Part shown: positions 53,907-62,073 of the stretch, in pieces | How positions within the stretch are numbered: position 1 is the stretch's first letter | Layout: each line of letters begins with the position of its first letter | Origin: Jiangella aurantiaca | GTDB lineage: Bacteria > Actinomycetota > Actinomycetes > Jiangellales > Jiangellaceae | Length of the DNA stretch: 64,000 nt | Reading direction: 5' to 3' | NCBI RefSeq assembly: GCF_004349105.1 | Contig: NZ_SMLB01000009.1 | Span: 62,001-126,000 of the forward strand | Made by a program: the position numbers and the translations under genes | Notes under the pieces: model-generated | Databases searched by the model: none | What the model saw: only the letters and a program-made list of their open reading frames with translations | What the model was told of the DNA's origin: nothing

Positions 53907-55208
53907 TCAGCGGACGGCGGCGACCGAGATCACGGCGCCCGGGTGCCCCTCGTCCTCGACGACGGCGGCGGGTATGCCGGCGGCCCGCAACTCGCCCGAC
54001 AGCGCCGCCGCCTCGTCCGTCGGGGCGAAGGCGTGCACCCCGACCGGCGCGCCGCTCAAGGCGTATCGGGGGGCCAGCCGCTTCGCCAGCAGCGCCCGGC
54101 GTCCGTCGTAGACCCGGCGTGCCCGGCGCAGGTGCCGGTCCAGGTCGCCGGACTCGATCAGCGCCGAGACCGTCAGCTGCAGCACCGTCGACACCCCGAG
54201 GTCGGAGTCCTCGCGCTGTTCGCGGAGCCGGTCGGCCACGGACGGCGGCGCGACGATCCAGCCCAGCCGCAGTCCCGGCGCCAGCAGCTTGGACAGCGAC
54301 CCGGTGAACACGACCAGGTCCGGCGCCAGCGCCTGCACCGCCGCAGGCACGACGCCCGGTGCGGCGAGGTGCGAGTCGTAGTCGTCCTCGACGATCCAGC
54401 GGCCGCCGGCGCGGCAGGCGTCGACGAGCGCCCGTCGCCGCGGGGCGGACAGCTGCACGCCGGTCGGGTACTGATGGCTCGCCGTGATCATCACCGCCCC
54501 GATCCCGCTGCCGCCAGCTGGAGCGCCGGGCAGCAGGGCGGGATCGAGACCGGCGGCATCGATCGGCACCTCCACCACCTCGACCCGGCGGCGCACCAGG
54601 TGATGCGTGGTGCCGGGGGAACATGGCCGCTCGACCGCCCAGGTCCCTACGCCGAGCACCGTCGCCAGCATCCACATCGCGTGCGAGACGCCGCCGGTGA
54701 CGTGGATCTGATCCGGTTCGGCCGACACGCCGCGGGTCCGGGCGAGCCAGTCCGCCAGCGCGGCGCGCAGCCGTGGATGACCGGCCGGATCCGGATAACC
54801 GAGGTCCCGCTCGGAGAGCCCGGCGAGCGCGGCGCGGGTCGCGGCGGCCCAGGGCCGATGCGGGAAGAGCGCCGGGTCGGGCACGCCTGGCGACGGCGGC
54901 GGCGCGGCCGAGCTCGGTGGGGCCAGCGCCGGTGCTCCGGGACCGGGTCCGCCGGTCACCATCGGCCGTCGCCGCGGTTCGGAGCGGATGAACCCCTCGT
55001 CCTGCAGCTGCGCGTACACCGCGTCGGCCGTCCCGCGGGCGATACCGACGGCCTGAGCGAGGTCACGGGCGCCGGGCAACGCCGTCCCTGCCGGCAGCCG
55101 GCCTCCGAGGATCGCGTCGATCAGCCGGCCGCGCAGCCACGTGGCCTTCCCGTTCGGCGGCGGCGGACCCCAGGGCGCGGCGAGCTCGGCGGCGGCATCG
55201 GACGTCAC
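53907..55208 (-). CDS. MocR/PdxR-type regulator (GntR HTH fused to aminotransferase)
   Basis: The 433-residue protein has a GntR winged helix (GRLPAGTALPGARDLAQAVG, IARGTADAVYAQLQDEGFI) and a fold-I aminotransferase domain with VTGGVSHAMW, the Asp of EDDYDSHL and the PLP lysine in FTGSLSKLLAPGLRLGW. MocR proteins use PLP or amino-acid adducts as signals. It faces an EamA exporter; the repeats at 55227-55253 lie between. GTG start at 55208. Confidence 0.92.
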   Translation of the reverse strand: MTSDAAAELAAPWGPPPPNGKATWLRGRLIDAILGGRLPAGTALPGARDLAQAVGIARGTADAVYAQLQDEGFIRSEPRRRPMVTGGPGPGAPALAPPSSAAPPPSPGVPDPALFPHRPWAAATRAALAGLSERDLGYPDPAGHPRLRAALADWLARTRGVSAEPDQIHVTGGVSHAMWMLATVLGVGTWAVERPCSPGTTHHLVRRRVEVVEVPIDAAGLDPALLPGAPAGGSGIGAVMITASHQYPTGVQLSAPRRRALVDACRAGGRWIVEDDYDSHLAAPGVVPAAVQALAPDLVVFTGSLSKLLAPGLRLGWIVAPPSVADRLREQREDSDLGVSTVLQLTVSALIESGDLDRHLRRARRVYDGRRALLAKRLAPRYALSGAPVGVHAFAPTDEAAALSGELRAAGIPAAVVEDEGHPGAVISVAAVR

Positions 55209-55226
55209 TGGCCTAGTGGACCATGT

Positions 55227-55253
55227 CCTGTCTGGCCCTGTCTATCGGGCCAG
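55227..55253. promoter_or_regulatory. MocR operator region
   Basis: CCTGTCT is repeated at 55227 and 55237 (10-base period) and CTGGCCC/GGGCCAG form an inverted repeat at 55232-55253. Direct repeats on one helix face are usual for MocR sites. The region lies between the divergent starts at 55208 and 55274. Confidence 0.55.
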
Positions 55254-55273
55254 ATGCCGCACAGGATCGTGCC

Positions 55274-56197
55274 ATGACCCGACTCACGTCGCCCACCCTC
55301 TCCGGGGCGCTGGCCTGCACCGTCGGCATGACCATCGTGGGGGCCTCGATCGCCTTCGGCCCGCTGCTCGCCGACTACCCGGTGCTCGCGGGACAGACGT
55401 GGCGGTATCTGCTGGCCGGGCTCGTGCTGCTCGCCGTCATGCGGGTGCGCCGGGTCCCCGTCCCGCGGCCGCGGCCGCGCCAGCTGGGCCGGCTCCTGCT
55501 CCTGGCCGGGACCGGGCTGGCCGCGTTCAACTGGCTGCTCATCGAGGGCACGCAGCAGTCCGACCCGGCGTTCTTCGCGGCCGTGCTCGGTGCGACGCCG
55601 CTGGTGCTGGCGCTGGCCGGTCCGCTGTTCGACGGCGGCCGCGTGCGCGCCCGGACCGTCGCCGGCAGCGCGGTCGTCGTGGCCGGGATCCTGGTCGTGC
55701 AGGGAGCGACGACCGCCCCGCTCGGCGCGCTGCCGTACGCCGTCGGCTTCCTGCTCTGCGAGGCGGCGTTCACGCTGCTCGCCGTCCCGCTGCTCAAGGA
55801 GTTCAGCCCGCTGCAGGTGTCCGGCGCGGTCTGCCTGGTGGCGGTCCCGCTGCTGGCCGTCCTGGCGCAAGTGGAGCCGGGCGCCGACCTCGTCGTCCCG
55901 ACGGCGTCCGAGGCGGCGACGCTCGCGTTCCTGGCCGTGTGCACGACGGCGATCGCGTTCCTGCTGTGGTACGGCGGCGTGGTCCGGCTCGGCGCGGACC
56001 GGGCCGGCCTGTTCGCCGGGGTGATGCCGATTGCCGGCATGGTCGTCGCCGTTGTCGCCGGCACGTCCGTCTGGTCCCCGGTGGGTTCGGCCGGCTCGCT
56101 GCTCTGCGGTGCCGGCATCGCCCTCGGGCTGCGCCGTCCGGCGGCTCCGGCCCGGCGTCCCGAGGCCGCGGGCACCAGCGTCCCCGAGACCGTCTGA
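55274..56197 (+). CDS. EamA/DMT-superfamily exporter
   Basis: The 307-residue protein has ten helices in two EamA repeats (GALACTVGMTIVGASIAFGP, LPYAVGFLLCEAAFTLLAVP, GLFAGVMPIAGMVVAVV). It probably exports an amino acid or vitamin B6-related compound, since a MocR regulator is divergent. I take the ATG at 55274 because an earlier ATG would lie inside the operator repeats. Confidence 0.88.
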   Translation: MTRLTSPTLSGALACTVGMTIVGASIAFGPLLADYPVLAGQTWRYLLAGLVLLAVMRVRRVPVPRPRPRQLGRLLLLAGTGLAAFNWLLIEGTQQSDPAFFAAVLGATPLVLALAGPLFDGGRVRARTVAGSAVVVAGILVVQGATTAPLGALPYAVGFLLCEAAFTLLAVPLLKEFSPLQVSGAVCLVAVPLLAVLAQVEPGADLVVPTASEAATLAFLAVCTTAIAFLLWYGGVVRLGADRAGLFAGVMPIAGMVVAVVAGTSVWSPVGSAGSLLCGAGIALGLRRPAAPARRPEAAGTSVPETV

Positions 56198-56279
56198 GCG
56201 ACCGACCGGCGCCGGGTGTTCGCGGCGGGCGTAGGCGAGCCCGGCCCGCACCGGACGGCCGCGGCCCGAGAATCTACGC

Positions 56280-56690
56280 ATGGTGGACTGGCTCGACGAC
56301 CAAGGCGTGGTGACCCTGCCCAGCGGCGCGACGGTGCGCGGACGGGCGCTCGGCTTGGAGGCCAGTCCGGCGGACTTCGCGCTGGTCCTGACGGACGGGA
56401 CCATGCCGGCGTGGCCGCATCGGCGGATCCGCTGGCCGGACTTCTGGATCCCGCTCGACCGCGCCGACGCCCTCGACGCGCTGCACGAGGCGCACAAGCG
56501 GGCACGGGACGGCGACCGGGTCGAGGTCGCCTGCCGTGGTGGCCGGGGCCGGACGGGAACGGCGCTGGCCGCGCTAGCGATCCTCGACGGTGTCCCGGCG
56601 GCGGAGGCGGTCGGCTGGATCCGTGCGCGCTATCACCCGAAGGCCGTCGAGACTCCCTGGCAGCGCCGGTGGCTCCGTGCCGTGCGCTGA
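56280..56690 (+). CDS. Tyrosine/dual-specificity phosphatase-like protein
   Basis: The 136-residue protein has the P-loop C-x5-R as VACRGGRGRTGTALAAL, with Cys85 and Arg91; the His usually before the Cys is Ala. RWPDFWIPLDRADALDALHE is typical of a small actinobacterial family. It should hydrolyse phosphotyrosine or another phosphomonoester in the cytosol. ATG at 56280. It converges on the ECF sigma gene. Confidence 0.85.
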   Translation: MVDWLDDQGVVTLPSGATVRGRALGLEASPADFALVLTDGTMPAWPHRRIRWPDFWIPLDRADALDALHEAHKRARDGDRVEVACRGGRGRTGTALAALAILDGVPAAEAVGWIRARYHPKAVETPWQRRWLRAVR

Positions 56691-56712
56691 CGACCCCGGC
56701 GGCCGGCGCCGG

Positions 56713-57255
56713 TCAGTCGATCGCCAGGTACGCCGTCCGCAGGGCCTGCCGGGCCCGCGACGCCAGGCTGGAGACCGCGTTCGGCGTCAGCGACATGCCG
56801 GCCGCCAGCTCAGCCGGCGAGTAGCGGTCGACCTCGACCAGCCACAGGATGCTGCGCCAGCGCGGCGGCAGCGAGGCCCACGCGGCGGTGGCCCGCTCCG
56901 CCTGTGCCGGTGGCTGGACGGGGTCGGTGTGCCGCTCCCACATGTCGGGATCGTCGTTGGTGACGATGCGGCTCTCCGACTTGGAGTACCGGTACGCCAG
57001 GTGCTTCACGGTCGCCAGGACGTAACCGGTGAAGGAGTCGCGCGGGCCGCGGCCGGACCGGACCGCCCGCAGTACGAGATAGAAGGTCTCTTGGACGAGG
57101 TCGTCGGCGGCGTGTGTGTCGCGCACGATGTTGTGCGCGGCGCGCCGGGCCATCGGGGACACTCTGCGGTAGAGAGTGCCGAACGCGACGTCGTCCCCTT
57201 GATACGCGCGATCGAGCAAAACGGTCAACTCTTCATGATCCCACCCCTTGATCAT
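56713..57255 (-). CDS. ECF RNA polymerase sigma factor
   Basis: The 180-residue protein has sigma region 2 (FGTLYRRVSPMARRAAHNIV, DTHAADDLVQETFYLVLRAV) and region 4 (LPPRWRSILWLVEVDRYSPA, ELAAGMSLTPNAVSSLASRA). The ATG at 57255 opens MIKGWDHEEL; upstream frame has no family likeness. No anti-sigma factor gene is adjacent, unlike most ECF genes. The 243-bp leader holds an imperfect 20-base tandem repeat and a Crp-type site. Confidence 0.9.
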   Translation of the reverse strand: MIKGWDHEELTVLLDRAYQGDDVAFGTLYRRVSPMARRAAHNIVRDTHAADDLVQETFYLVLRAVRSGRGPRDSFTGYVLATVKHLAYRYSKSESRIVTNDDPDMWERHTDPVQPPAQAERATAAWASLPPRWRSILWLVEVDRYSPAELAAGMSLTPNAVSSLASRARQALRTAYLAID

Positions 57256-57344
57256 GCTGAAACGTTGGCTGTGACCAGGCCGATCCGGCGTCGGGGATGT
57301 CCGCACGCGTGCATTCGGTAAACACGTACGTGGTCCGGAAAAGG

Positions 57345-57384
57345 ACCGAAATAGCCGGTTCAAAACCGATGAAATCCGTTCAAT
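57345..57384. repeat. Imperfect 20-base tandem repeat upstream of ECF sigma gene
   Basis: ACCGAAATAGCCGGTTCAAA and ACCGATGAAATCCGTTCAAT stand in tandem and agree at 13 of 20 bases; the region is AT-rich. On the minus strand TTGAAC occurs in each, a possible -35 or regulator site for the sigma gene. Confidence 0.4.
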
Positions 57385-57406
57385 ATGGACAACCCAAACC
57401 AATGAC

Positions 57407-57422
57407 TGTGAGCGAGATCACG
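57407..57422. promoter_or_regulatory. Crp/GlxR site upstream of the small Arg-rich gene
   Basis: TGTGAGCGAGATCACG agrees with TGTGA-N6-TCACA at 9 of 10 positions. It lies between the divergent ECF sigma gene and the small gene at 57499. Confidence 0.6.
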
Positions 57423-57498
57423 TTTATCATTCGTGCTGTGGTGCCGACGTGGCGGCTCTTCAGGGGTGAGGCCGCCAGTTGGAGGGGGCGAGGGATCC

Positions 57499-57663
57499 AT
57501 GGCAGAACGCAGGCGCAAGTACCGGGCCGCACATGCCCAACTCGGGACGGGTCCGCGATACCTGACCGCGATGAGCCGCGGCGCCGGGGCACACCGGGCC
57601 CGCGCACACAGGACGGGTCTCCGCCAGCGGTTCAGAGCCATGTTCGTGGCCCGGTCCTGGTAA
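57499..57663 (+). CDS. Small Arg-rich hypothetical protein
   Basis: This 54-residue, strongly basic protein (MAERRRKYRAAHAQLGTGPR...) has an ATG at 57499 preceded by GGAGGGGGCGAGGG and is followed by a 17-bp terminator stem. Third codon positions are GC-rich as in real genes. It has no membrane segment or Cys. It may bind nucleic acid or act as a small regulator of the ECF sigma factor next door; neither is shown. Confidence 0.5.
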   Translation: MAERRRKYRAAHAQLGTGPRYLTAMSRGAGAHRARAHRTGLRQRFRAMFVARSW

Positions 57664-57695
57664 CGGGTCGCCGCACCCGACCGGCCCGTTGAGCT

Positions 57696-57746
57696 CGGCG
57701 CCTTTCCCGGCTACGGCCCGTCCGCCCGGAGCCGGGAAAGGCGCCG
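57696..57746. terminator. Two-way terminator between small gene and heme oxygenase gene
   Basis: A perfect stem (GGCGCCTTTCCCGGCT at 57697-57712 with its complement at 57730-57745, plus one outer pair) closes a 17-base loop. The TTT and AAA inside the stem and its place between convergent genes suit termination from both sides. Confidence 0.75.
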
Positions 57747-57792
57747 CGGCCGGCCGCCCGTGCCTGCGCCGCGATGTCAGCGACGCCGCACG

Positions 57793-58485
57793 TCAGCCGG
57801 CCACCGCGGGCGTCGCGGGGTGCGCCGCGCCGAGCTCGGTGAAGATCTCGGTGTTCATCCCGTACGCGGCGATCACCTCGTCGATCACCCGGTCCCGCTC
57901 GTCCGGGTTCCACGGCGCGGCGTCGAGCCGCGCGCGGTAGGCGTCCTTGAATGGCCGCGGCTTCGGGATCTGCGCGAAGTGGTAGAACCGCACGCCGTCG
58001 CCGCCCGGCTCGAAGCCGTACGTGCGCGACACGATCGTCCCGACGGCCAGCCCGCCGGACAGATCGCCCAGATAGCGGGTGTAGTGGTGGGCGACGAAGC
58101 CGCCGGGCCACTGCGCCGTCTCACGGATGCGGTCGGCGTACCGGCGGGTCCCGGTGAGCGGCTCGAGATCGTCGACGGCGTCGGCGCCGCCCAGCAGGAA
58201 CGCGAGATCGCGGCGCAGCGACGGCGCCCGGGTGAGGTCGTCGGTGACGAACGGCCCGGCGATCGGGTCGTCGCGCATTCCGGCGGCCACCGACTCCAGC
58301 GCCTCGTAGACGAACAGGTGCTGGGTGACGAGCGCGGTGTACCCCTCGCGGCTGATCCGGCCCTCCATCAGCGCGTTGATGAAGTCTGCGCCGTTGGCGA
58401 CGTCGTGCAGAGGCCAGCTGCGCTCGCGCAGGGCCTGGGAGAATGTTCGGGGCTCGGCCTCGGCCGGCGTTCGGGTGGTCGGCAC
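57793..58485 (-). CDS. Heme oxygenase (biliverdin-producing)
   Basis: The 230-residue protein has the proximal heme ligand His27 (SWPLHDVANGADF), QHLFVYEALE and the distal-helix motif HHYTRYLGDLSGGLAVG. It opens heme to biliverdin, CO and Fe2+ and so frees iron from host or environmental heme. The family resembles HmuO of Corynebacterium, which is DtxR-controlled. Two iron boxes stand upstream (58531-58569). GTG start at 58485 after CCGGAGGAGAATCC. Confidence 0.94.
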   Translation of the reverse strand: MPTTRTPAEAEPRTFSQALRERSWPLHDVANGADFINALMEGRISREGYTALVTQHLFVYEALESVAAGMRDDPIAGPFVTDDLTRAPSLRRDLAFLLGGADAVDDLEPLTGTRRYADRIRETAQWPGGFVAHHYTRYLGDLSGGLAVGTIVSRTYGFEPGGDGVRFYHFAQIPKPRPFKDAYRARLDAAPWNPDERDRVIDEVIAAYGMNTEIFTELGAAHPATPAVAG

Positions 58486-58530
58486 GGATTCTCCTCCGGG
58501 TCGGCGCTGCGCTTGGGACAGTATCGCATC

Positions 58531-58569
58531 TTAGGTTTGCCTACCCAGATATAGGTATGCCTTACCTAT
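58531..58569. promoter_or_regulatory. Tandem IdeR/DmdR iron boxes before heme oxygenase
   Basis: ATAGGTATGCCTTACCTAT (58551-58569) matches the 19-base iron-box consensus TTAGGTWAGSCTWACCTAA at 16 positions and lies in a larger palindrome TATAGGTA/TACCTATA. TTAGGTTTGCCTACCCAGA (58531-58549) matches at 15. Their starts are 20 bases apart, i.e. about two helix turns. Confidence 0.82.
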
Positions 58570-58821
58570 ACCGATACCGTGGCTCATGACCCACAGAAGC
58601 CCGACATCAGGGTGAAGGGCGGGACATGTCGAACGCTTCCGACGGTGCCCGCATCGCCGTCGACCTGTGACGGCGCTGCGGGTGGTCCTGGCGACGGGGC
58701 CTCGGTGAGCTCGGCTGAGACCGTGGCGGCCGCATCCGGCACCGGTCCGGAGGCCAGACGATCACCGAGCCCAAGGCCGACGGGCTCGACCCGGCCGGTG
58801 AGACGATCACCCGCTCCACAA

Positions 58822-58892
58822 GTTGATCTTGGAGTTGTTCGGCATTGGTGGGCGGTTTGTCCGATAGATGGCCGAACAATTCCAAGATCAAC
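58822..58892. repeat. Long intergenic palindrome, copy 3 of a dispersed repeat family
   Basis: Arms begin GTTGATCTTGGAGTTGTTCG (58822) and end with its near-complement at 58892 (one base changed, one base missing). The centre shares CCGATAGATGG with copy 2 at 8.9 kb. It lies upstream of the LysE gene. The rest of 58570-58938 shows no gene that I can support. Confidence 0.85.
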
Positions 58893-58938
58893 GTGGGCGG
58901 AGTGGAATCGAGGGAGCGGGCGGCGGGTTGGTTCGAGC

Positions 58939-59589
58939 ATGGTGACCACCGGAGCGCTGCTCGGAATCGCGGCCGTCGCGCTGGGCCTCGTGCTCACGCC
59001 GGGGCCGAACATGATCTACCTGGTGTCGCGGTCGATCACCCAGGGACGCCGGGCGGGGCTCGTCTCGCTGACCGGTGTCGCGGCCGGTTTCGTCGTCTAC
59101 GTGCTGGCCGCCGCGGCCGGCATCGCGGCGGTGTTCACGCTGGTGCCGGCGTTGTACACGGCGCTGAAGATCGCCGGCGCGGCCTACCTGCTGTGGCTGG
59201 CGTGGAAGGCGATCCGGCCGGGCGGCGAGTCGGTGTTCGCGCCGAAGCCGCTGCCGGCCGACCCGCCGCGCCGGCTCTTCGCCATGGGCCTGGTGACCAA
59301 CCTGCTCAACCCGAAGATCGCGATCCTCTACGTGTCGCTGCTGCCGCAGTTCGTCGACCCCGCGCGCGGCAGCGTCGCGGGGCAGAGCGTCGTGCTCGGG
59401 CTGACGCAGATCGCGGTGGCGCTGACGGTGAACGCGCTGATCGTGCTGACCGCCGGCTCGCTGGCGTCGTTCCTCGGCTCGCGGCCGCTGTGGCTGCGGG
59501 CGCAGCGCTGGATGATGGGGTCGGTGCTGGCCGGGCTCGCGGTGCGGATGCTCACCGACCGGTCCAAGCCGGTCGCCGCCGCGACCTAA
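58939..59589 (+). CDS. LysE/RhtB family amino-acid exporter
   Basis: The 216-residue protein has six helices and the LysE motif GLVLTPGPNMIYLVSRSITQG followed by GLVSLTGVAAGF and FAMGLVTNLLNPKIAILYVS. It exports amino acids such as homoserine or leucine. ATG at 58939 (MVTTGALLGI); a longer upstream frame runs through the palindromic repeat and lacks family likeness. Confidence 0.9.
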   Translation: MVTTGALLGIAAVALGLVLTPGPNMIYLVSRSITQGRRAGLVSLTGVAAGFVVYVLAAAAGIAAVFTLVPALYTALKIAGAAYLLWLAWKAIRPGGESVFAPKPLPADPPRRLFAMGLVTNLLNPKIAILYVSLLPQFVDPARGSVAGQSVVLGLTQIAVALTVNALIVLTAGSLASFLGSRPLWLRAQRWMMGSVLAGLAVRMLTDRSKPVAAAT

Positions 59590-59602
59590 CACACGCCGTA
59601 GT

Positions 59603-60562
59603 TCAGATACATGAGGCCGTTGCCGAACTGGCGCTCGTCCAGCCGAGCCGCCGGTGGACCCCGGCGAACGCGCGCTCGGCCTCCGCGCGGCAGTAGGCGG
59701 ATAGCGTCGGCAGCCTGGGCGGCGCCGGCCGCGCGCCCCGCCAGGCCTGCGAGCCGGCGAACGCCAGCGCCAGGTCGGTCACCAGGTCGTCGTCGACCGG
59801 CCGCTCCGCCATCAGCTCGTCGAACGCCGGAGTGTCGACCCAGGTCAGCGCCAGCATGAACGCATCGGCCCACGACGGACCGAGGCAGGACATCCCCCAG
59901 TCGAGGATCACCACGGCGTCGTCCGGCCGGATCAGCAGGTTGTCCTCGCGCACGTCCCAGTGGCACAGCGACTCGACGGCGAGCCGCTCCGGCAGCCGGG
60001 CGACGCGTCGGTACAGCGTGGCGATCCGGCCGGCCATCCACGGCGGCAGGGCGTGCTCCGGTGCGCCGGCCAGCTCGGCCCAGCGCTCCCGCCAGCGCTC
60101 GGCCACGTCCGGGAGCCGCCGCGTGACCACGCCCGGCGGCGACGGCGTCAGCTCGCGCGCCTGCCGGTCGACCAGGGCACGGACGGCGGTCGCGTCGGCG
60201 CCGTACGGATCGGCGAGGTCCGGCGGGCGGCCGTCGACGTCCTCGAGCAGCAGCGCGACCCAATCGCCGTCGTCGTAGCTCCCGAGCAGCGCGGGCCGGT
60301 ACGGCGCCGGCGGCAGCCACCCGAGCACCGCGATCTCGCGACGGAACAGCAGCGGCGTGTCCGGCTGCAGCGACGCGCCGACCGCCTTGACGAACGCGGT
60401 CTGTCCGCCGGCGGTCACCAGCCGGGTTGCGCAGCCGGGCGACATCCCGCCGGTCTGCTCGGTCGTGGTCGTGACGGCGGAGCCGAGCGACGTCTCGACC
60501 CAGTCGCGCACCGCCGGCGGAATCCGCTCGTACCGGACTCGGACCCCGGCGGCTCGCGGCAT
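59603..60562 (-). CDS. Aminoglycoside phosphotransferase (APH)-family kinase
   Basis: The 319-residue protein has the kinase-like catalytic loop CHWDVREDNLLI (H-x-D-x4-N, about residue 205) and the metal-binding VILDWG. N-terminal lobe shows TAFVKAVGASLQPDT and LLLEDVDG. The true substrate is unknown; most such chromosomal APH proteins act on small metabolites, not drugs. ATG at 60562 (MPRAAGVRVR). It is divergent from the methyltransferase gene with 17 bases between. Confidence 0.85.
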   Translation of the reverse strand: MPRAAGVRVRYERIPPAVRDWVETSLGSAVTTTTEQTGGMSPGCATRLVTAGGQTAFVKAVGASLQPDTPLLFRREIAVLGWLPPAPYRPALLGSYDDGDWVALLLEDVDGRPPDLADPYGADATAVRALVDRQARELTPSPPGVVTRRLPDVAERWRERWAELAGAPEHALPPWMAGRIATLYRRVARLPERLAVESLCHWDVREDNLLIRPDDAVVILDWGMSCLGPSWADAFMLALTWVDTPAFDELMAERPVDDDLVTDLALAFAGSQAWRGARPAPPRLPTLSAYCRAEAERAFAGVHRRLGWTSASSATASCI

Positions 60563-60579
60563 CGCGACAGAATATCGGC

Positions 60580-62073
60580 GTGACGACACCACACCCCAGC
60601 CTGTCCGACGACGACGTCGCCCGCGTGCGCGACGCGCTGGCGGCGGCCGGGTACACCGTCGACGGCGTCCGCCACCTGCTCGGTCCGCGGGCTGCCGCGG
60701 CACTGGACCGCAACGAGACCACGCCGGGCCGGCTCGCCGTCGGCGGGCGGGACGACGCGCCGGCGCTGCTGGCGCGGCTGTGGTCGCTGCAGGCGCCGGT
60801 CGAGCGGCGGCTGCTCGAGCGGGTGCTGCCGGTCGAGCCGCTGCTGGCCGGCGGCATCCTCGAAGCGAGCGCCGACGGCGACACCGTCCGGGCCGTGGTC
60901 GACGTCCGGCCGTACGCCGACGACGCCGGCGACTGGTGGGTGGTCGCCGACCTCACGCCCGGCATGGACGGTCAGCGGGCGCCGATCCCCGACGACCACG
61001 TCCTCGGCCTCAACGCCGCATCCAGCACGCTCGCCCAGCTCACCGTCCGCCGGCCGATCGAGCGCGCCCTCGACCTCGGCACCGGCTGCGGCGTCCAGTC
61101 GCTGCACCTCGCCCGGCACAGCGTGCACGTGGTCGCGACCGACGTGAACCCCCGGGCCCTGGCGCTGGCGGCGCTGACTGTGCGCCTGAACGGCCTCGAC
61201 GTCGACCTGCGCCGCGGCAGCCTCTTCGAGCCGGTCGGCGGCGAGACGTTCGACCTGATCGCGACGAACCCGCCGTTCGTCGTCTCACCCGGCGGCACGC
61301 ACGTGTACCGCGACGGCGGCCTGCCGGGCGACGAGATCTCCCGCCGGGTCGTCGTCGACGGGGCCCGGCACCTTTCCGAAGGCGGGCTGCTGCAGTCGCT
61401 GGCGAACTGGACACACGTCCGCGGGGAGGACTGGCGCGACCGGCTCGGCGCCTGGGTCGCGGCGACCGGCTGCGACGCCTGGGTGATCCAGCGCGAGGTC
61501 GAGGACCCCGCGGAGTACGTCGAGCTGTGGCTGCGCGACTCGGGCGAGGTCGGCGACGCCGGCTACGCGCAGCGGTACGCGGACTGGCTGCGCTGGTTCG
61601 ATGAGCAGTCCGTCGAAGGGATCGGGTTCGGCTGGATCGCTCTGCGCCGGTCCGGCGCGGCCGACCCGGTGGTCCGCATCGAGGAGTGGCCGCACGCCGT
61701 CGAGCAGCCGCTCGGGCCGGCCGTCGGCGCGTGGTTCGACCGGGTGTCCGAGCTGCGGGTTCGTGACGACGAGCTGCTGGCCACCCGGCTCGTGCAGGCC
61801 GCCGACGTCGTGCAGGAGCAGGTCGGCCGCCCCGGCGACGAGGATCCCGAGCACATCGTGCTCCGGCAGCGGCGCGGCCTGCTGCGCGCCGTCACCGCCG
61901 GGACCGCCGAGGCCGGGTTCGTCGGCGCCTGTGACGGGACGCTGCCGGCCGGGACGATCGTCGACGCGCTGGCGACGGTGCTGGAGGCCGACGCCGTGGC
62001 GCTGCAGGCGGAGCTGCTGCCGCGGGTGCGCACGCTCGTCCAGGACGGCTTCCTGGAGTTCATCGGCCGTTAA
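60580..62073 (+). CDS. Class I methyltransferase with DUF7059-type N-terminal domain
   Basis: The 497-residue protein has an all-helical N-terminal domain, then motif I ALDLGTGCGVQSLHLARH (about residue 165) and the catalytic NPPF in IATNPPFVVSP that marks amino-group methylation (N6-adenine or glutamine type), then a long C-terminal domain (residues 320-497) with a winged-helix-like part. Family members near topA in actinobacteria are suspected rRNA or protein methylases. GTG start at 60580. Confidence 0.87.
   Translation: MTTPHPSLSDDDVARVRDALAAAGYTVDGVRHLLGPRAAAALDRNETTPGRLAVGGRDDAPALLARLWSLQAPVERRLLERVLPVEPLLAGGILEASADGDTVRAVVDVRPYADDAGDWWVVADLTPGMDGQRAPIPDDHVLGLNAASSTLAQLTVRRPIERALDLGTGCGVQSLHLARHSVHVVATDVNPRALALAALTVRLNGLDVDLRRGSLFEPVGGETFDLIATNPPFVVSPGGTHVYRDGGLPGDEISRRVVVDGARHLSEGGLLQSLANWTHVRGEDWRDRLGAWVAATGCDAWVIQREVEDPAEYVELWLRDSGEVGDAGYAQRYADWLRWFDEQSVEGIGFGWIALRRSGAADPVVRIEEWPHAVEQPLGPAVGAWFDRVSELRVRDDELLATRLVQAADVVQEQVGRPGDEDPEHIVLRQRRGLLRAVTAGTAEAGFVGACDGTLPAGTIVDALATVLEADAVALQAELLPRVRTLVQDGFLEFIGR

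Noticed and set aside
58579-58938. 120-codon extension of the LysE frame
   Set aside because: It reads through the palindromic repeat and lacks a signal or family likeness; MVTTGALLG at 58939 is the family start.
59586-60965. Alternative minus-strand frame of about 459 codons over the APH and methyltransferase genes
   Set aside because: Overlaps two genes with clear motifs and is itself of Arg/Ala/Gly-rich shadow composition.
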